Shown: positions 35,401 to 48,179, counted from the stretch's first letter. The stretch is 64,000 nt of DNA from Cymbidium sinense (GCA_021442155.1 CM038228.1:14859179-14923178), one strand, 5' to 3'. The notes: generated by a model from the letters alone, not told the origin. Numbers and translations are program-made.

Positions 35401-35548
35401 AGAATATTCCATTACCCTTCCATAAGAGATCATCGAAGTCAACCTCCGTAATGGCAATGTTCTACCTCCTAGGGTAGCACCTCAAGATAGAGGGAAATAA
35501 GTCATTAGTTTAGAGGATCGAGAAGCCCCTCCACAGGATGCTCCACCC

Positions 35549-36130
35549 TTGGATATGCTTATGGAGGATCAGCCCAAGGTGGACTACAATGTCCTCTCAC
35601 ACCTAAGAAAGTTACCATCTAAGCTGAGAATATACGATGCCCTTGTCTTATCCAAAGAGATGAGGGATTCATTAATCAAGGCTCTCCTTAATTCTGAGAT
35701 ATGCTTAGCTCAACTGATCGCTATTAGAAAGGAGGCACATTATTTAAGAGAAGCCTAGGGAATCACCTTCACAGATGAAGACCTACTTCTATGGGACATG
35801 GAGCACAATTGGCTCCTCTACATAATAGTTGGCATTGGCAGATTCAGACTAATTAGAGTTCTCATCGATCTAGGTGCATCAGTGAATATTATGAGTCTAA
35901 AGACCCTTTCTTATTTGAAGATTAACATCTCTACACTCAGAAGAGATTGGATGATGTTGAGAGAATTCACTGAACAAGGTGAGAGGGCTTTAGGTTCCAT
36001 AGTGTTAGGTTTGGAGATAGGTGAATGGAAGACTAAAGCCAAGTTCTATATCATTAATATGAATACTTTGTTCATCACTTTGCTCGGTAGGCTTTGGATA
36101 CATCAAAATAGATGATTCCATCCTCCCTTC
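35549..36130 (+). pseudogene. Aspartic protease of element A (active site altered)
   Basis: Two open pieces: 35549-35758 (a helical spacer before the protease) and 35798-36115, 106 aa. The second has the retropepsin layout: RVLIDLGASVNIMSLKTL with Asp24, then an ERALGSIVLGLEIG region and the closing LLGRLWIH (family: LLGRPWIH). Asp-Leu-Gly replaces the usual Asp-(Ser/Thr/Gly)-Gly, which would be expected to harm catalysis. The wording matches Tat/Athila-type proteases. Confidence 0.75.
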
Positions 36131-37380
36131 ATCAATGCATCAAGTTTAGGAAGGATGGGATTGAGTACTATGTCAAAGGAGATGAAAAGCCATTTTCAGT
36201 TAGAGAGGTTGAGATATATGAAGATGTGACCTACTATCTTCCTTAAAACACCCTTTCTTGTGAACTTGGATAAAATTCAAATTCAAAAGAAAAAGAAAAA
36301 GAAGAAAAAGAAAAAAAACAAAAGAAAAAGAAAAGAAAAATGAAAGTCCAAGTGAACAAGAAATGGAAATTATGGAAGAAGTGCAGCCGCATATAACATT
36401 CCACCCATAGTTCATTATATCATATGGACATGTGGGTAGGATGACTCGACCTCCACCAGGCAGAGGCAGAGGTAGAGAAAGAGGTATTTCAAGAGGTGGA
36501 AGACCCCCTGGTTGGCCATTAGTCAACAGAGGTTAAGTTCCAGTTCATAGGAGTACCACTACTATTCACATAGACTTGGAATCTAGCTCGGAGGATGAGT
36601 CTAATGTGCTTAGTAATCTAGCTAACCCCTCTCAGTGGGTTTTATTGGAGATGACACTCAAGCCAGACAGTGATGAAGACCAGGCCTTCAGATAAAGCAA
36701 AGTATTTGAATAAAATGTATGTGAAACTATTAGGCAATGATTGGGAACTTTAGCTCTAACCTCACTTTCATCTTGAAAAAGCCGAAGGTTTAGTAATTAA
36801 GGAAGCCCTTAAGTTTTCTAGTGATGAGAATCCAAAGAGATTCTTTTTAGGATCATCATCCTTAAGCTTTAAAGTTGATGTAGAACTTGAGGAGAATTCA
36901 TATAAAGAATTAATGGAATTATCTTTTGATTGGTACTCGCCTTGTGTTCTTAATCTTGCAAAGAAGGATTTGATTCCTTATACATGGTCTAAGCACAGGT
37001 CGAAGTACTTCAAAAAGCTATGGAACAACATAGATAGGGATGCACAATCAAGATGAAGACTAGGATTCGATATAGTGGGTCTAGTCAATGACGATGATTA
37101 CTGCTTAGTTGTCACCAACCATTTAGAGTCTGATAGGTTCTTTTCACACCAAATTAACTTTTATGAGAATGTGTGTTTAGAAACTTCAGATGATCCAGAT
37201 GATCTCCAAATCAAAGATGCACTGCTAGAATTTGAAGAGGAGATCCATTCAATAATTGACAAGCTTAAACAAATAAACCTCAAAATAGAAGAAAATTCAT
37301 GCCCGACATACATCAATTCGTTGGTGAATGAAGAAGAAACCAATGAATTAGTTAGGCTATTGGCTGAGTTTAAGGACTAA
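36131..37380 (+). pseudogene. Protease-RT spacer of element A, including a Gly/Arg-rich stretch
   Basis: This holds a Lys/Glu-rich run (36280-36350), a short Gly/Arg-rich stretch (TRPPPGRGRGRERGISRGG, about 36445-36500) and, at 37075-37380, a 101-aa acidic open piece ending NELVRLLAEFKD. That end leads directly into the SYEEMAGL motif of Tat-type RT regions. The spacer is long, as in the Tat branch. The region has several stops and no catalytic motif. Confidence 0.5.
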
Positions 37381-37980
37381 TTTGCATAAAGTTATGAAGA
37401 GATGGCTGGATTATCTCCTGATATAGCAGTCCACAAATTAGCAATAGATCCTAGCATAAATCCTATTAAGTAAGCTCCTATACGCATGTGATTAGAAATT
37501 GAACAACAGGTCACTTATGAAGTCAAGAAACTGATCGATGCTAGTTTCATCAGGGAAGAAAAATATCATACCTAGTTAGCTAGTGTCTTCCCAATTAAGA
37601 AAAAGAATGGCCAAATTCATATATGCATCGATTTTAGGGACTTAAACAAGGAATGTCCTAAGGATGTGTTTCCTCTTCCTATACTAGAATTAATGGTGGA
37701 CATCACCTCATATCATATAGTTTTCTCCTTTATGGTGGCTATAACCAAATCAAGATGGCCCCCGAGGATGAAAGAAATACTGCTTTTTGAACCCTGATTG
37801 TAATCTATTATTATAGGGTCATGCCTTTCAGCCTTAAAAATACTGGTGCTACATACCAACGGGCCATGACTCAGATCTTCAACGAACTCATCCATCATCA
37901 AGTTGAGTGTTACATTGATGATATAGTAGTTAAGAGCAGAGAAAGGAAGACCATCTCTTTGACTTGAGAGTAGTTTTCAA
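37381..37980 (+). pseudogene. Reverse transcriptase of element A (broken)
   Basis: Begins after the stop at 37378 with SYEEMAGLSPDIAVHKLAID. It continues through FPIKKKNGQIHICIDFRDLN (about 37590-37650) and KECPKDVFPLPILELMVDIT. After a frame shift near 37735 it reaches the palm motif and YIDD active site at 37911-37922, followed by IVVKS. KNGQ...CIDFRDLNK.CPKD and YIDDIVVKS are typical of Tat-lineage RTs. Stops replace Gln/Lys, Arg and Trp codons. Confidence 0.82.
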
Positions 37981-38005
37981 ATGGTTAAGATAATATAACC
38001 TCAAA

Positions 38006-38640
38006 ATGAATCCCCTGAAGTGTGCATTCAAAGTAGGGAAATTCCTGGTTGTTTGTTGTACACTGGGAACAGAAATAGATCCAAAAAAGATCAAAGTTAT
38101 CTTAGAAATGCCACATCCTAAGAGTTTAACTCAACTCAGATCTTTCCAAGGACTGTTGGCGCATCTAAGATGCTTTATTTCCAACCTATTGGGGAGATGC
38201 AAGCTCGATTTGTCAAAAGGATGCACTCAAGTGAGATGATAAGTGCTAGCATGCCTTTGAAGATATCAAGTAGTATTTAGTGAAGCCATCAGTTATAGTA
38301 GTCCCTATCTTGGGCAGGCCACTCATCCTCTGCACTGCTGCATTGGATGACTCTCTTGGCACTTTATTGGCCCAAGCTAATGACGAAGGGAAGGAGAGTG
38401 CTCTCTACTACCTCAGTCATCATCTGATTCCTGCTGAAGTGAACTACCCACCAATTGGGAAGCATTGCCTAGCTTTGATCTTCACATCTCAAAAGCTACG
38501 ACACTATATGCTTTCTCAGAAGGTGAACTTGATTTCCAGAACTAATCCACTACAGTATCTCTTGACATGGCCAATGCTATGCGGACATTTGGCACGATGG
38601 TCCATGATTCTCTTATAGTTTGATATTACATTTGTACCTC
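38006..38640 (+). pseudogene. RT thumb and first RNase H of element A (broken)
   Basis: An open piece at 38006-38239 (MNPLKCAFKVGKFL, then QLRSFQGLLAHLRCFISNL) is the RT end. The piece at 38280-38618 (112 aa) is the Ty3-type RNase H: GRPLILCTAALDDSLGTLL, KESALYYLSHHLIPAEVNY, KHCLALIFTSQKLRHYML. Its first acidic position is altered (CTAALDD where relatives usually have Y(L/I)AVS or a DAS-type motif). In the Tat branch this domain is usually degenerate, with function taken over by the second RNase H. Confidence 0.78.
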
Positions 38641-39300
38641 ATGGTAAAAGGTCAAGCACTAGCAATTTTTAAAGACACCCACTTCACCGATTCTCCGCTT
38701 AGTGACGATCTCCCTGATGAACAAATCATGAACTTAGGGGAGGTTGAAAATTGCCGATGGGAGATGTATTTTCATGGTGCAGTTTCTTTTCATAAAGGGG
38801 AAGCACCACAATCTATTCTTCCAGGAAAGGTAGGGGTATGAATAGTTCTCCTAACTCTAGATCGCGATGTGATGAGATTCTCATACTATCTTTCCAACCC
38901 CTGCACCAACAATGAAGCTGATTATGAGGCTTTGATTATCAGTCTAGAGTTAGTCATCATAATCTATGTCAAGAGCATCAACATGTTTGGGGATTCTTAG
39001 TTGGTGATCAACCAGATTGCTAGGTCCTACAAGGTTCTTAAACCCAAGCTTCGTCATTATCATGAGTATACCATGAAGCTATTGGCCCAAATTCTTGAAG
39101 TCACCATCTACTAGGTTTCCCAAGAAAAGAACATAGTAGCAGATGCTTTGACTAAACTTGCCAAAGAATTGGCATGTCCAGAAGATGAATCCATTCCAAT
39201 AAGGGTCCAAAATAGACAAGTCTTATCCCTTATTGATTCTGAACTCATCAAAAAACTTTCTTTTGAAGGGGAGGTTGTCGTTGCCTATAAGGATAAAGAG
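38641..39300 (+). pseudogene. Second, archaeal-like RNase H of element A (broken)
   Basis: After KGQALAIFKDTHF the domain begins at about 38755 with WEMYFHGA, where relatives have YFDGA, so the first catalytic Asp is His. It then has CTNNEADYEALIISLE (about 38905-38955), MFGDS followed by a stop and LVINQIA (about 38985-39020), and NIVADALTKLA (about 39130-39165). The presence of this extra domain between RNase H and integrase is the diagnostic feature of Tat/Ogre elements. Stops and the missing Asp make it inactive. Confidence 0.82.
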
Positions 39301-39329
39301 ATGGATTAAAGGCAACCGTTCATAGATTA

Positions 39330-40479
39330 TTTGAACACAGGAAAACTACCTCAAGAAAAGTTACAAGCCCATTAGGTGAAACAGAGAGCTCTCTCTTATG
39401 CTCTCGATGATGGCATCCTGTATCGATGGTCCATTATCTAGATGTGGTTATGTTATTTAGACAGACACGAAGCCCATCGCATTGTAACCGAGGTACATTG
39501 AGGTCTATGCATAGCGCATCAATCTGGTTTGAAGATGAAGACAAAGATCAAGAGACTAGGATACTACTGGCCTTTGATGATTACATATTGCATGGATGTA
39601 GCTAGGAGATGCCACCAATGTCAGGTACACGGTATGGTCCTACACCAACCACCCAACATTCTATACCCTACATTGGCTTCATGGCCATTTGAGTGTTGGG
39701 GTACCGACATTGTGGGTCTGATCGATCCTCCTTTCTCCAAGGGTCATTGGTTCATCCTAGTTTCCACCAACTACTTTTCCAAGTGGGCAGCGGTAATCCC
39801 ACTCAGAGAGGTTACAGCTTAGCATGTGCTTCAATTTTTCAGGAACCATATCATATATATGTTCCTCGAATTATATCGATAATGGTATTGCATTCAAAAG
39901 CACCAAGATCAATAGCTTAAGATATGGTATAGATTGGAGATACTCCACCATCTACTGTGAGCAAATGGCTTAGTAGAAGCATTCAACAAAACTCTCATCC
40001 AAATACTAAAGAAGACTCTTGATGATAAGAGTGGAATGAGTAGCAGCCTTGTACACCACCACATACGAACTCCAACTCACCCATTTTTTGGTGTATGGGT
40101 CCAAGCTATTTTTAGATGTTCAACTCATCACTAAGGATAGCATTGGGTAGCAAGATCACTGAGCAAAGTTGTGCATGGTTAGCTCAAGGTTTTAAGGAGA
40201 GTCGCCTACGGGCGTGCCAGAACCTCGAGTTGTACAAGGCCAAAATGATTCAAGCTCTCAATAAATTGGTCTGCTTTCCAAGTAGAAGAACTTATGTTAG
40301 TCCTAAGGATACCAATTATTTTCTGTCAGAAGATGGGAGGCAAGTTTGAACCCACTTGGGAAGGCCCCTATATCATAGAGAAGGCCTACTAAGGAGGAAC
40401 TTATCAGCTTATTGATTGTAAAGGGGAACACCTGTTGTTTCCAATTAATTGGCTCTATTTGAAGAAATATTTCCCATAA
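39330..40479 (+). pseudogene. int: Integrase of element A (broken), end of polyprotein
   Basis: Zinc-binding region at about 39485-39640 (AHQSGLKMK, then ARRCHQCQVH with the CxxC pair). Catalytic core at 39529-39822: first Asp in ECWGTDIVG (residue 60 of that piece), then STNYFSKW where TDYFTKW is usual. A frame shift follows near 39815. IDNGIAF near 39880 holds the second Asp; GLVEAFNK holds the Glu (39976-39978). The C-terminal region LRIALGSKITEQS (about 40125) and FPINWLYLKKYFP leads to the natural TAA at 40477-40479. The wording is Tat-type. Confidence 0.82.
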
Positions 40480-43277
40480 AATATGTTTGAAAATAATTAT
40501 CAACAAAAGAATAAAAATTTGATTCCATTTCATCAAAATCATCTCTTCTTTCATGTTGTTTATTTACCAACACCAAGTGCATCCTATCCTTCTTTCATGA
40601 CAAACACAATCAAACAGTGAGAGAGCCCAAGGGGCATCCTAGTTCGGTTAGCACAACTGAGTTAGGTGTAAGAGAACCCAAGCGGCATCCTTTCTTGGTG
40701 AGAATCTGGGTTTCCATCCGGGGCACTATTTCATCAAAATCCCCAACGTGTTTTAGGTAAGTGTAAGAAAACCCAAGAGGCATACTATTCTCTTAAACAA
40801 GAACACAAAAATAAATATAAATCTTTTGTCTCAAGCTATTTTTATGTGGGAGCAAGCCCCATGTGTCACTCACTCATTAGCTGCTCTAGGTTGGGTCTAC
40901 ATGCTACCTCCCTAGCCTATCACCCCAGTGGTCACTTATTTAGAAGATGTGAGTCTCTGTGCTTTCTTCCTGGCCTGACCATTATAAACCAATGAGTGTC
41001 TTGTTAGTATAGACCTCACACCGCCTGCTCTGCTACCTCATGTTGATTTCATTTAAGAAGATGTGTCCCCGAGCTTTCTTGAATTAATCATCATGATCTA
41101 ACTGGTATATATTTGAGGTTTAGATAAGTCATCGAGAGGCTCCTTTCCTCCTACATTTGAGTTTATAAGTCCTCCAAAGGACATTGACTCATAATCTCCT
41201 TAGGTTGATATCCAAAGACAGATTATCCCATCAATTAGTTCCGCTATAGAAGAATGTGAGTCCCCGAGCTTACTTCCTAGGCTGATTGTTGCAAACTGAT
41301 GGGCATCTTAGGTTGGTTGATGTTTGCTATGTTGACAGCGATTCACCTAGTGGTTATACTACTCTTGGCAGATGTGAGTCCCCACGCTTTCTCCTTGAGT
41401 TAGCCACCAAATACCTATTTGATACATGACTAGCCATGTCATCTTCTCAGGTTTTGGATTAAGCCCTTAGCATCCCCTCTCTGTATGGGCATTCTATTTG
41501 GATCATGTCCTTTGCAACCCCATTTAAACACTACCCAAGTTACTCTTAGATTAGATAGTCCCCCTTTCCCCCCTATGGTTGGAGAATTTATTCAACAGAT
41601 GCATAGATTCTCCCTTAGTTCAGTAAATCTAAGATAGGTCTAGACTGATATAAGCTCCTTCTCAGTTTGATCCCTCGCAAACTAACAGGTTCCACAATAA
41701 ACAAACAAAACAAATAAATAAAATATTTGCTTGTGGATCAAGAATTCAAGCCCCCAAAGGGCCGCTTTTCCTGAGCAGGCATCCTATCTTTAGGGCAGTG
41801 TTAGAAGAACTCCCTATAAAAATTGTCTAACTACCTGAGTTGAGATAAATCCTCAGGTCGGTACTCACTCTGTAGTCGCCCTTAGGTCAGGTTCAATCTA
41901 TTTTTCCACAAGCAGGTTACCTTGGTAGTTATTCTACTTTGAAACATATAAGACTATGATGCATTCTTTCTAGCATGACTATCGCAAATCGATGGGCAGC
42001 CTTAGATCGGGTTCGATTTGTTGTCCAGAGCAACTGATCACCCCAGTGGCCTTTTGTAGTGGAAGATGCGAGTCCCCGAGCTTTCTTTCCTTGAATTGAT
42101 CATTACAAACTGAAAGACACTCCTTTGGTTGGATAGTTCTCCCATCGGCCAGGAATCTACTCTTTCTGGTTCAATAAATTTGAGATAGGTCTAGGCTAAT
42201 ATAAGCTCTTTCTCAATGTGATCCATCGCAAACCAATGGAATCCATCAAAATAAATTAAAAAGAAAATAAATCTTGACTATCCTTGAGGTGATCTAAGTG
42301 CCCTAATGGCATTCACTCAATAGTCAGCCCTAAGTCGGGTTTAATTTGTTTCCCAAAGCAACTGATCACCCAAGTGATTCCTTATTTTGGAAGATGAGTC
42401 CCTGCATTTTCTTCCTAACTTGACCATTGCACACCGAAAGGCATCCCTTTAGTTGGTTAGTCCTACCTTATGGTTGGTAGAGAATTCCCTTTAGATCGGT
42501 AAATCTGAGTTAGCCCAAGGCCACCATGGCCCCTACTCAATATAGTCAATCGTAAACCAACAGGATCCATCAAAACAAGTAAAATAGTTAGCCCCAGTTC
42601 GGATTCAATCTATTGCCTTGCTAGTAGATCTCTCCAGCAACTAGTCCCTACTTTGGAGGATGTAAGCCTACTACGCTTTCTTCTTAGTATAGCTACTGCA
42701 CACCGAAAGGCATCCTCTTTGGTTGGCTAATCCTATTATGTGTTTGGTAGACTACCCCTTTGAATTGGTAAATCTGAGCTAGGTTTGTGCCCCTGTGGCT
42801 CCTACTCAGTGCGATCCATCATAAACCAACATGGTTCATCCTAAATCCAAAATTTAAAATCTGAAATAAATTCAACCCTCCTCCCTCAGTGGAGTCAAAC
42901 AACAAACAAAATAAATTCAACAAAATAAATCCAATCAACCTACCCTAGTGGAGTCAATCAAATCAAAATAATTAAAACAAATTAAACAAATCAAATCAAT
43001 CTCTCCCCACTGAGACTCAAATCAAACCTCTCATTCCCTTTGTGGATGATTTGAACCTTTCCTTAGTGAAAGGTTCACAAACTCTATCCCTAGTGGATTC
43101 CCTCTTCCCTCTCTTATGTCTTTGACATTAGTAGAGTCACATTGTGCTAAACTATGTATTCTTTCTACACCTTCAGTTAGGAGTAGATCAACTCTGTTAG
43201 TGCTTATGATCATTCGGTGTTGTTGATCATTTCAGTCAAAACTAATACATGTGGTGCACCTTATCAGTCACCATACC
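40480..43277 (+). repeat. 3' untranslated region of element A: degenerate tandem repeats
   Basis: Near the start, GAGAACCCAAGCGGCATCC-like units recur three times (about 40620, 40672, 40768). Then a longer unit with core GATGTGAGTCCCCGAGCTTT and companion GCAAACCGATGGGCATC-like and AGTTGG blocks recurs at about 40948, 41060, 41250, 41362, 41950, 42065, 42393 and 42659, in irregular 110-300 bp steps. The last ~450 bp is CAAATAAA-rich then unique. Tandem repeats between integrase and 3' LTR are a known habit of Tat elements. No clear polypurine tract is visible before 43278. Confidence 0.75.
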
Positions 43278-44159
43278 TATTGGGGTCATTTTTGGAATGA
43301 GCTCTCAACCCCTCCATCTTAGACAAAGGACTTCTCTTAGACTTTAAGAGTTCCTTAATCTTAAGACACATCTAGTGATTAGGTGGACACTTAACCTAAC
43401 CCTAGAGACTTAGAAAAGTTAGCCATAGGAATAGGCCATGCCTTAGGGGTGTTAGGAAAACTTGCCTACCCTATAGCTTGGACCAAATTCCTCACATCCT
43501 TCTTCCAAGTCAAAACTCCAAACTCAAATCAATTCCAACTTGATTGATTGACTCCAAACTCATATCAACTTCAACTCTGAATCAAACCTTGAACCAATTT
43601 CAATGGTTTTTATCAAATCGTGAATCAATTCTAAATAATTGAAACCTATGATTGAAATCCATAACCAAATTCAAATTCCAAAAATATTTCCTGAGCCCTT
43701 TGATTCTATCTTATGGACTTAGCTCAAATCAAATCCAAATCAATTCAAATTGAAGAAAATTTCTCATAACTCATTTATATTCTTATTTATATTCACAAAT
43801 ATAAATGAAATATAAATTCAAATATCCAAAACCAAATTAAAATCTCAAACTCAAATTCAACCAAAATCCAACCTATGCCTTTCAAGTCAAATTCTTAAAC
43901 TTAGCCAAATCAAACTCAAATCAAGCCAAATCCTTGATTTTTTTTTCTTCATGATTCAATCAATCCTTCAATCATGAATCCAAATATAAGCACAAATTGC
44001 AATCATCCAATCAAAATCAAGCTAACCCAAGTCAAACCCATATTCACCCTTTTGACTTGAAATTATCAAATGAATCAAAACCTATTTTCGACTCCAAATC
44101 ACTTGCAAATGGATTTATATTTCCATCACAGGTCCATATATGAGTTTAACCAGACTTGA

Positions 44160-44960
44160 ATCAAGCTTTGATCAAGCCAACTAAACCCAATTGGCTCACT
44201 TGACCCAAAGTGGCCAATTTGACATACATAAATCAAAATCCAATTCAATTCAAATCAAAGTGAGTTAAGGCAATCCAAACTTTATGTCATGTTTGTTGAT
44301 CATCATAGTTTAATCAATTATCATGAATTGGGTCAAACCAAGTCAACCTAGCCTGGTGACCAAGTCAACCCTTTAACCCATATGAACCCAAATTAGCCAA
44401 ATTGCAAATTAAACCAAATTGATTACAACCAATGGCTCAAGTACACTCCAAATTCATTTTGAACTTGACCAAAGCCTCAATTAAACCCAATTTAAATAAT
44501 TGGACAACTAGACCCAACCTAGCCCAATTGACCATGAACCCAACTTGACCTAAAAGGTTAAATCAAGCTAAAATCAAATCAAACCAAAATTGATTGAAAC
44601 CAAAGCTTGAAACATATTCCAAATGATAAACCAAACCCAAACCAAGCCATGATTCAAGCTAATTTGGTCAATAATGTCAAATTAGTCAACTTAGCCCAAA
44701 TTGACCTAAAGGATCAAATTGGCCAAAATCCAAATTAAATCCAAATTAAACCAAATTGGTTGAAACCAATTGAACCAATATACTACAAATAGTCATTTGA
44801 ACTTGACCCAACTCTTGGTTTGACCCAATTTGACCAATTGATCAATAAAAATAATTTTGATCCAATTTGACCCAAATGAACCCAAATTAAACCAAATGAA
44901 CTCCAAATAACATGAAATTTGGTCCAACTTACTTTTGCCTCATTTCAAATCTTGTCAAAT
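44160..44960 (+). repeat. GGTCAA/TTGACC-rich block in A's 3' LTR
   Basis: Counterpart of 24400-25280 in C, with similar density of GACCAA, GACCCAA and GGTCAA words but poor base-by-base alignment. Confidence 0.6.
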
Positions 44961-47900
44961 CAAATTCAATGCCAAATGACCACTTTGCCCTTGGGTCAAG
45001 GGAATCCCATGAGAAAATACACTTGCCCAAGTGGTTATTTCTCTTTGTTGACCACTTAACACTCATTCATTGGTCCACATAGGCACCGAAGATACTAATT
45101 TTCTGACCCAAGGAGTGGTTGGGGTAGCCATGACTCATGGGGATGTGAAATCACCTCACCTCTCCCATTGAAACACTTGGCATGAAGGACTCTCACCTCC
45201 CCTTGGCTAGGACACCCATTTTCCTTCATGACAGGCACTTTCCATGCCTTAGCCAACCAAAGTGAGCCACCTAGAATGATTCTCTTCCAATCCCAACCAC
45301 CCCAAGCCAAATGACATGAGTTTGGAGCCAAAAATTCAAAGTAAGAGAGATTTTTGTTTGCTTTTCATTCTAAGGCATTAGAGGTTGAAGCATTCACCCA
45401 TTCCTCTCATTCTTCCACTCCTAGAGCCCCCAAACCCATTGGAAATGACCCCCACTTCATTTTGGAGAGAAATACTCTAAAATTAAGTGGATTTCAATGA
45501 AGAAATGGTGATCACTGATGAAAACTTCATTTCGACGTGAAGGTGAAGATCCAAGCTCATTTTAAGGCCTCTTCCCTTGCTCAACAACTTGCTCGAGTCA
45601 TCACCACCACCGAAAATCATCCCCAATGAGGTAACTTTTAAAAATCGTAGTCGGCCTTAGGATTTTTCATTTATGAAAATTTTTTGTGTGATTTTTAGGA
45701 ATTTACCCTAGATAATCTCGCATTTTTACTTCAAATCATCCCAATTAGAAAATAGATTTTTTTATGCGAATCGATGCAAAAATGAGTCCATTTGGACAAG
45801 TTTTCACCTTGAATTTCTCATTTTTTTTCCAAAATACCCCTATTTTTACTATTCACGACCACCGAATAGTACCAGTCATATGATCCCATGGTTTACGGGA
45901 TCGGACGGCTTGGATCAGGCTTAAATCGCATAATTCAGGCCTTCGGATCGCTTGATGCGATCTGGATCGTCTAATCCCATGATTCACATGATCAGATGAC
46001 TCAAATCATGCACTAATCATGCAATCCTGGCCTCTGAATCGCGGGATCTGATCTAAACCATCCGATCAGCGATGGGATGGTCTGGAGCAAACCGCATTGT
46101 TTCGCCACCGGTGCATTTTCTTGCTCATTCTACCGATGCGCGGCATCGCCAATCACGCCGGTGTCATGTGGCATCGCGCCATGTGTGGCACCACCCATCC
46201 AATCACACGATACCACATGGTGCCACATTACCACCTCAGTGTCACGCACAGTGATGACTGTGTTAAGTAGGAAAAACAGATTTTTCTAATTTAAAAAATT
46301 ATTTAAATCACCTAAAATTTCAAAAACTCATAGAAAATAAAATACTTAACCAACAATTTCAAACAAGAGCTCATTGGATTTTTCTTCCTGAGAGGAATCC
46401 AACAAACCCAAAATCTCCAAATTTTACTAAGTATTTTGAGCTTAATTTGAGTTTTAGTAAAAATTAAATATCATTAATTAAACCAAAAATACATGTCAGA
46501 TTAAGTTGAAATTTTCAGAGATTAAAATTAAAGTTAAAATACACCTACCATCAAAAATTTCAAGTCAAAAGGTCCTTTGGATTTAAAGATATTGAATTTT
46601 TAGTTTTAAATGATTTATTTTAATAAAATAAATTAACAAATTTCATAAAAATCACTTAAATCAATTGAAACTTCCTAAATTCATAACTAATTGTAGAAAA
46701 GTTTTAAAAAAAATGCAAACTCAACTTCATTTTGAAGATAATTTAGAGGAGAATCTAATATAATTATTTCTAATTAAATTTATATAATATTATTTCCTTA
46801 ATTAAGGTTTATCTAATAACCCTAATTACTCCCTAATGACTTCAATAATTAATTTCAAACTTCCCAGGCATGTTTAGTGGGATGACTTCTACATCCCTTA
46901 ATTTTCTTGGAATTTATTAATGAGTTAATCAGGGAAATTAATTAATGAACCCCTAATCACCCTCTTAATATAATTAAGCTTAATTAAGCATGTGAAGAGT
47001 GGTTTGATTCCTTGATTAAGTTAATTAAACTTTGTTTAAGTGAAGATGAGGTTTATGGAATGGGTTTGGGGTATTTTTCCCAAGTCATTCCCTAAACCCC
47101 TTTCCTTCCTTAATCTAAATTTAATTAAAGGCTAATCCACTAATGACCTACTTAATTAACTTAATAAAATTCTCAAAACCAAAATTAATCCAGAAACTTA
47201 ATCAATCTAATCTTGGGTAACTCTTTTTGTGTTCAATAACCTAAAGTAAGATATAATGAAATTATGGTTAGCTCACATGTGTGAGAAAACCATAAGAGTA
47301 ATTAGTTGAGCTCCTTAAGCTTAATTAATTAATCATTTATGAGCTAAATGAATTAGCCCCCTTTAATTTCTTAAGAGCATTGCAAATTTACTTTTCATGT
47401 GATTGCATATCATGTTAGCTCATAATTGTTTAATCAATTAACTTAAGGTGATATAGGTAAGATTTAATTAATTCACTTAATTCATACCTTAACCTAACTA
47501 AACCATAAAATCAACTTAATTACCTTCTCATTAAAACAAAATTAACTTACACATGGGGAACGAGATTAGGACCAAAAACCTTTTCATATTTTCTAAAATT
47601 CAAATCGAACTCAAAACAAAATCAAACTTCCTTAAAAATCAATTTTGATTCACTTTAAATAATCTTATTCCTTAAGATTGTCTTTAGGAATTAATTAGAC
47701 TAAATGAAACCACATGCTTGCATCACTTTATTTCTTTCCTAGCATGCTAAATGTGTATGTCATATGAAAATCTTGCATTCATGTCTTTTGAAAAATTAAA
47801 TATAAAAAAATTAAAAGTTTCCTTTATGTCAAATTGCATATTTTGGCTAAAGTAAGATATGAATGGTTATTATCACTACTAAATCCAAAACTATTTTCAA

Positions 47901-48179
47901 AACTTATAAACCAAATATTACAAATGAAAAGTATGCTATCTGTAAGTATTTATGAGCTTGCATGTGAATAGTATAAAATGTGTTATGTGATTTTCTCTCT
48001 CTTTCTTAACATAGGATTGCATAGGATTTGTAAAGTGTATAGTCCATTTTAAAAGGGCATAACACTTGTTTGAAATCCATTCCTATACACTCCTATGCCA
48101 TGACTCAAGAAGGAATTGCACATCTCATATATAAAATAAACAACCAAATCAAACAAACAAACATAAACTTTTTTTAGCA

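Noticed and set aside
43272..43277. ATACC before 43278 as a partner of the ATACC at 23253
   Set aside because: The true partner is at 30776-30780, where the leader unit is restored. The third occurrence is kept only as an oddity.
23258..43277. Reading 23258-30775 as the 5' LTR of the element with genes at 31817-40479
   Set aside because: The ATACC duplication on both sides, missing PBS after it, and leader sequence before it show a solo LTR inside A. The 275-bp duplication pairs 43278-51389 with 19111-22186 instead.
45095..45331. 78-aa minus-strand frame rich in Trp and Gly
   Set aside because: LTR sequence with no counterpart in the other copies; probably chance in a GC-richer patch.
46072..46289. 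Overlapping plus-strand frames, His/Cys-rich, in the GC-richer block
   Set aside because: Two frames open over the same short stretch, no homology or start context, and absent from C and B.
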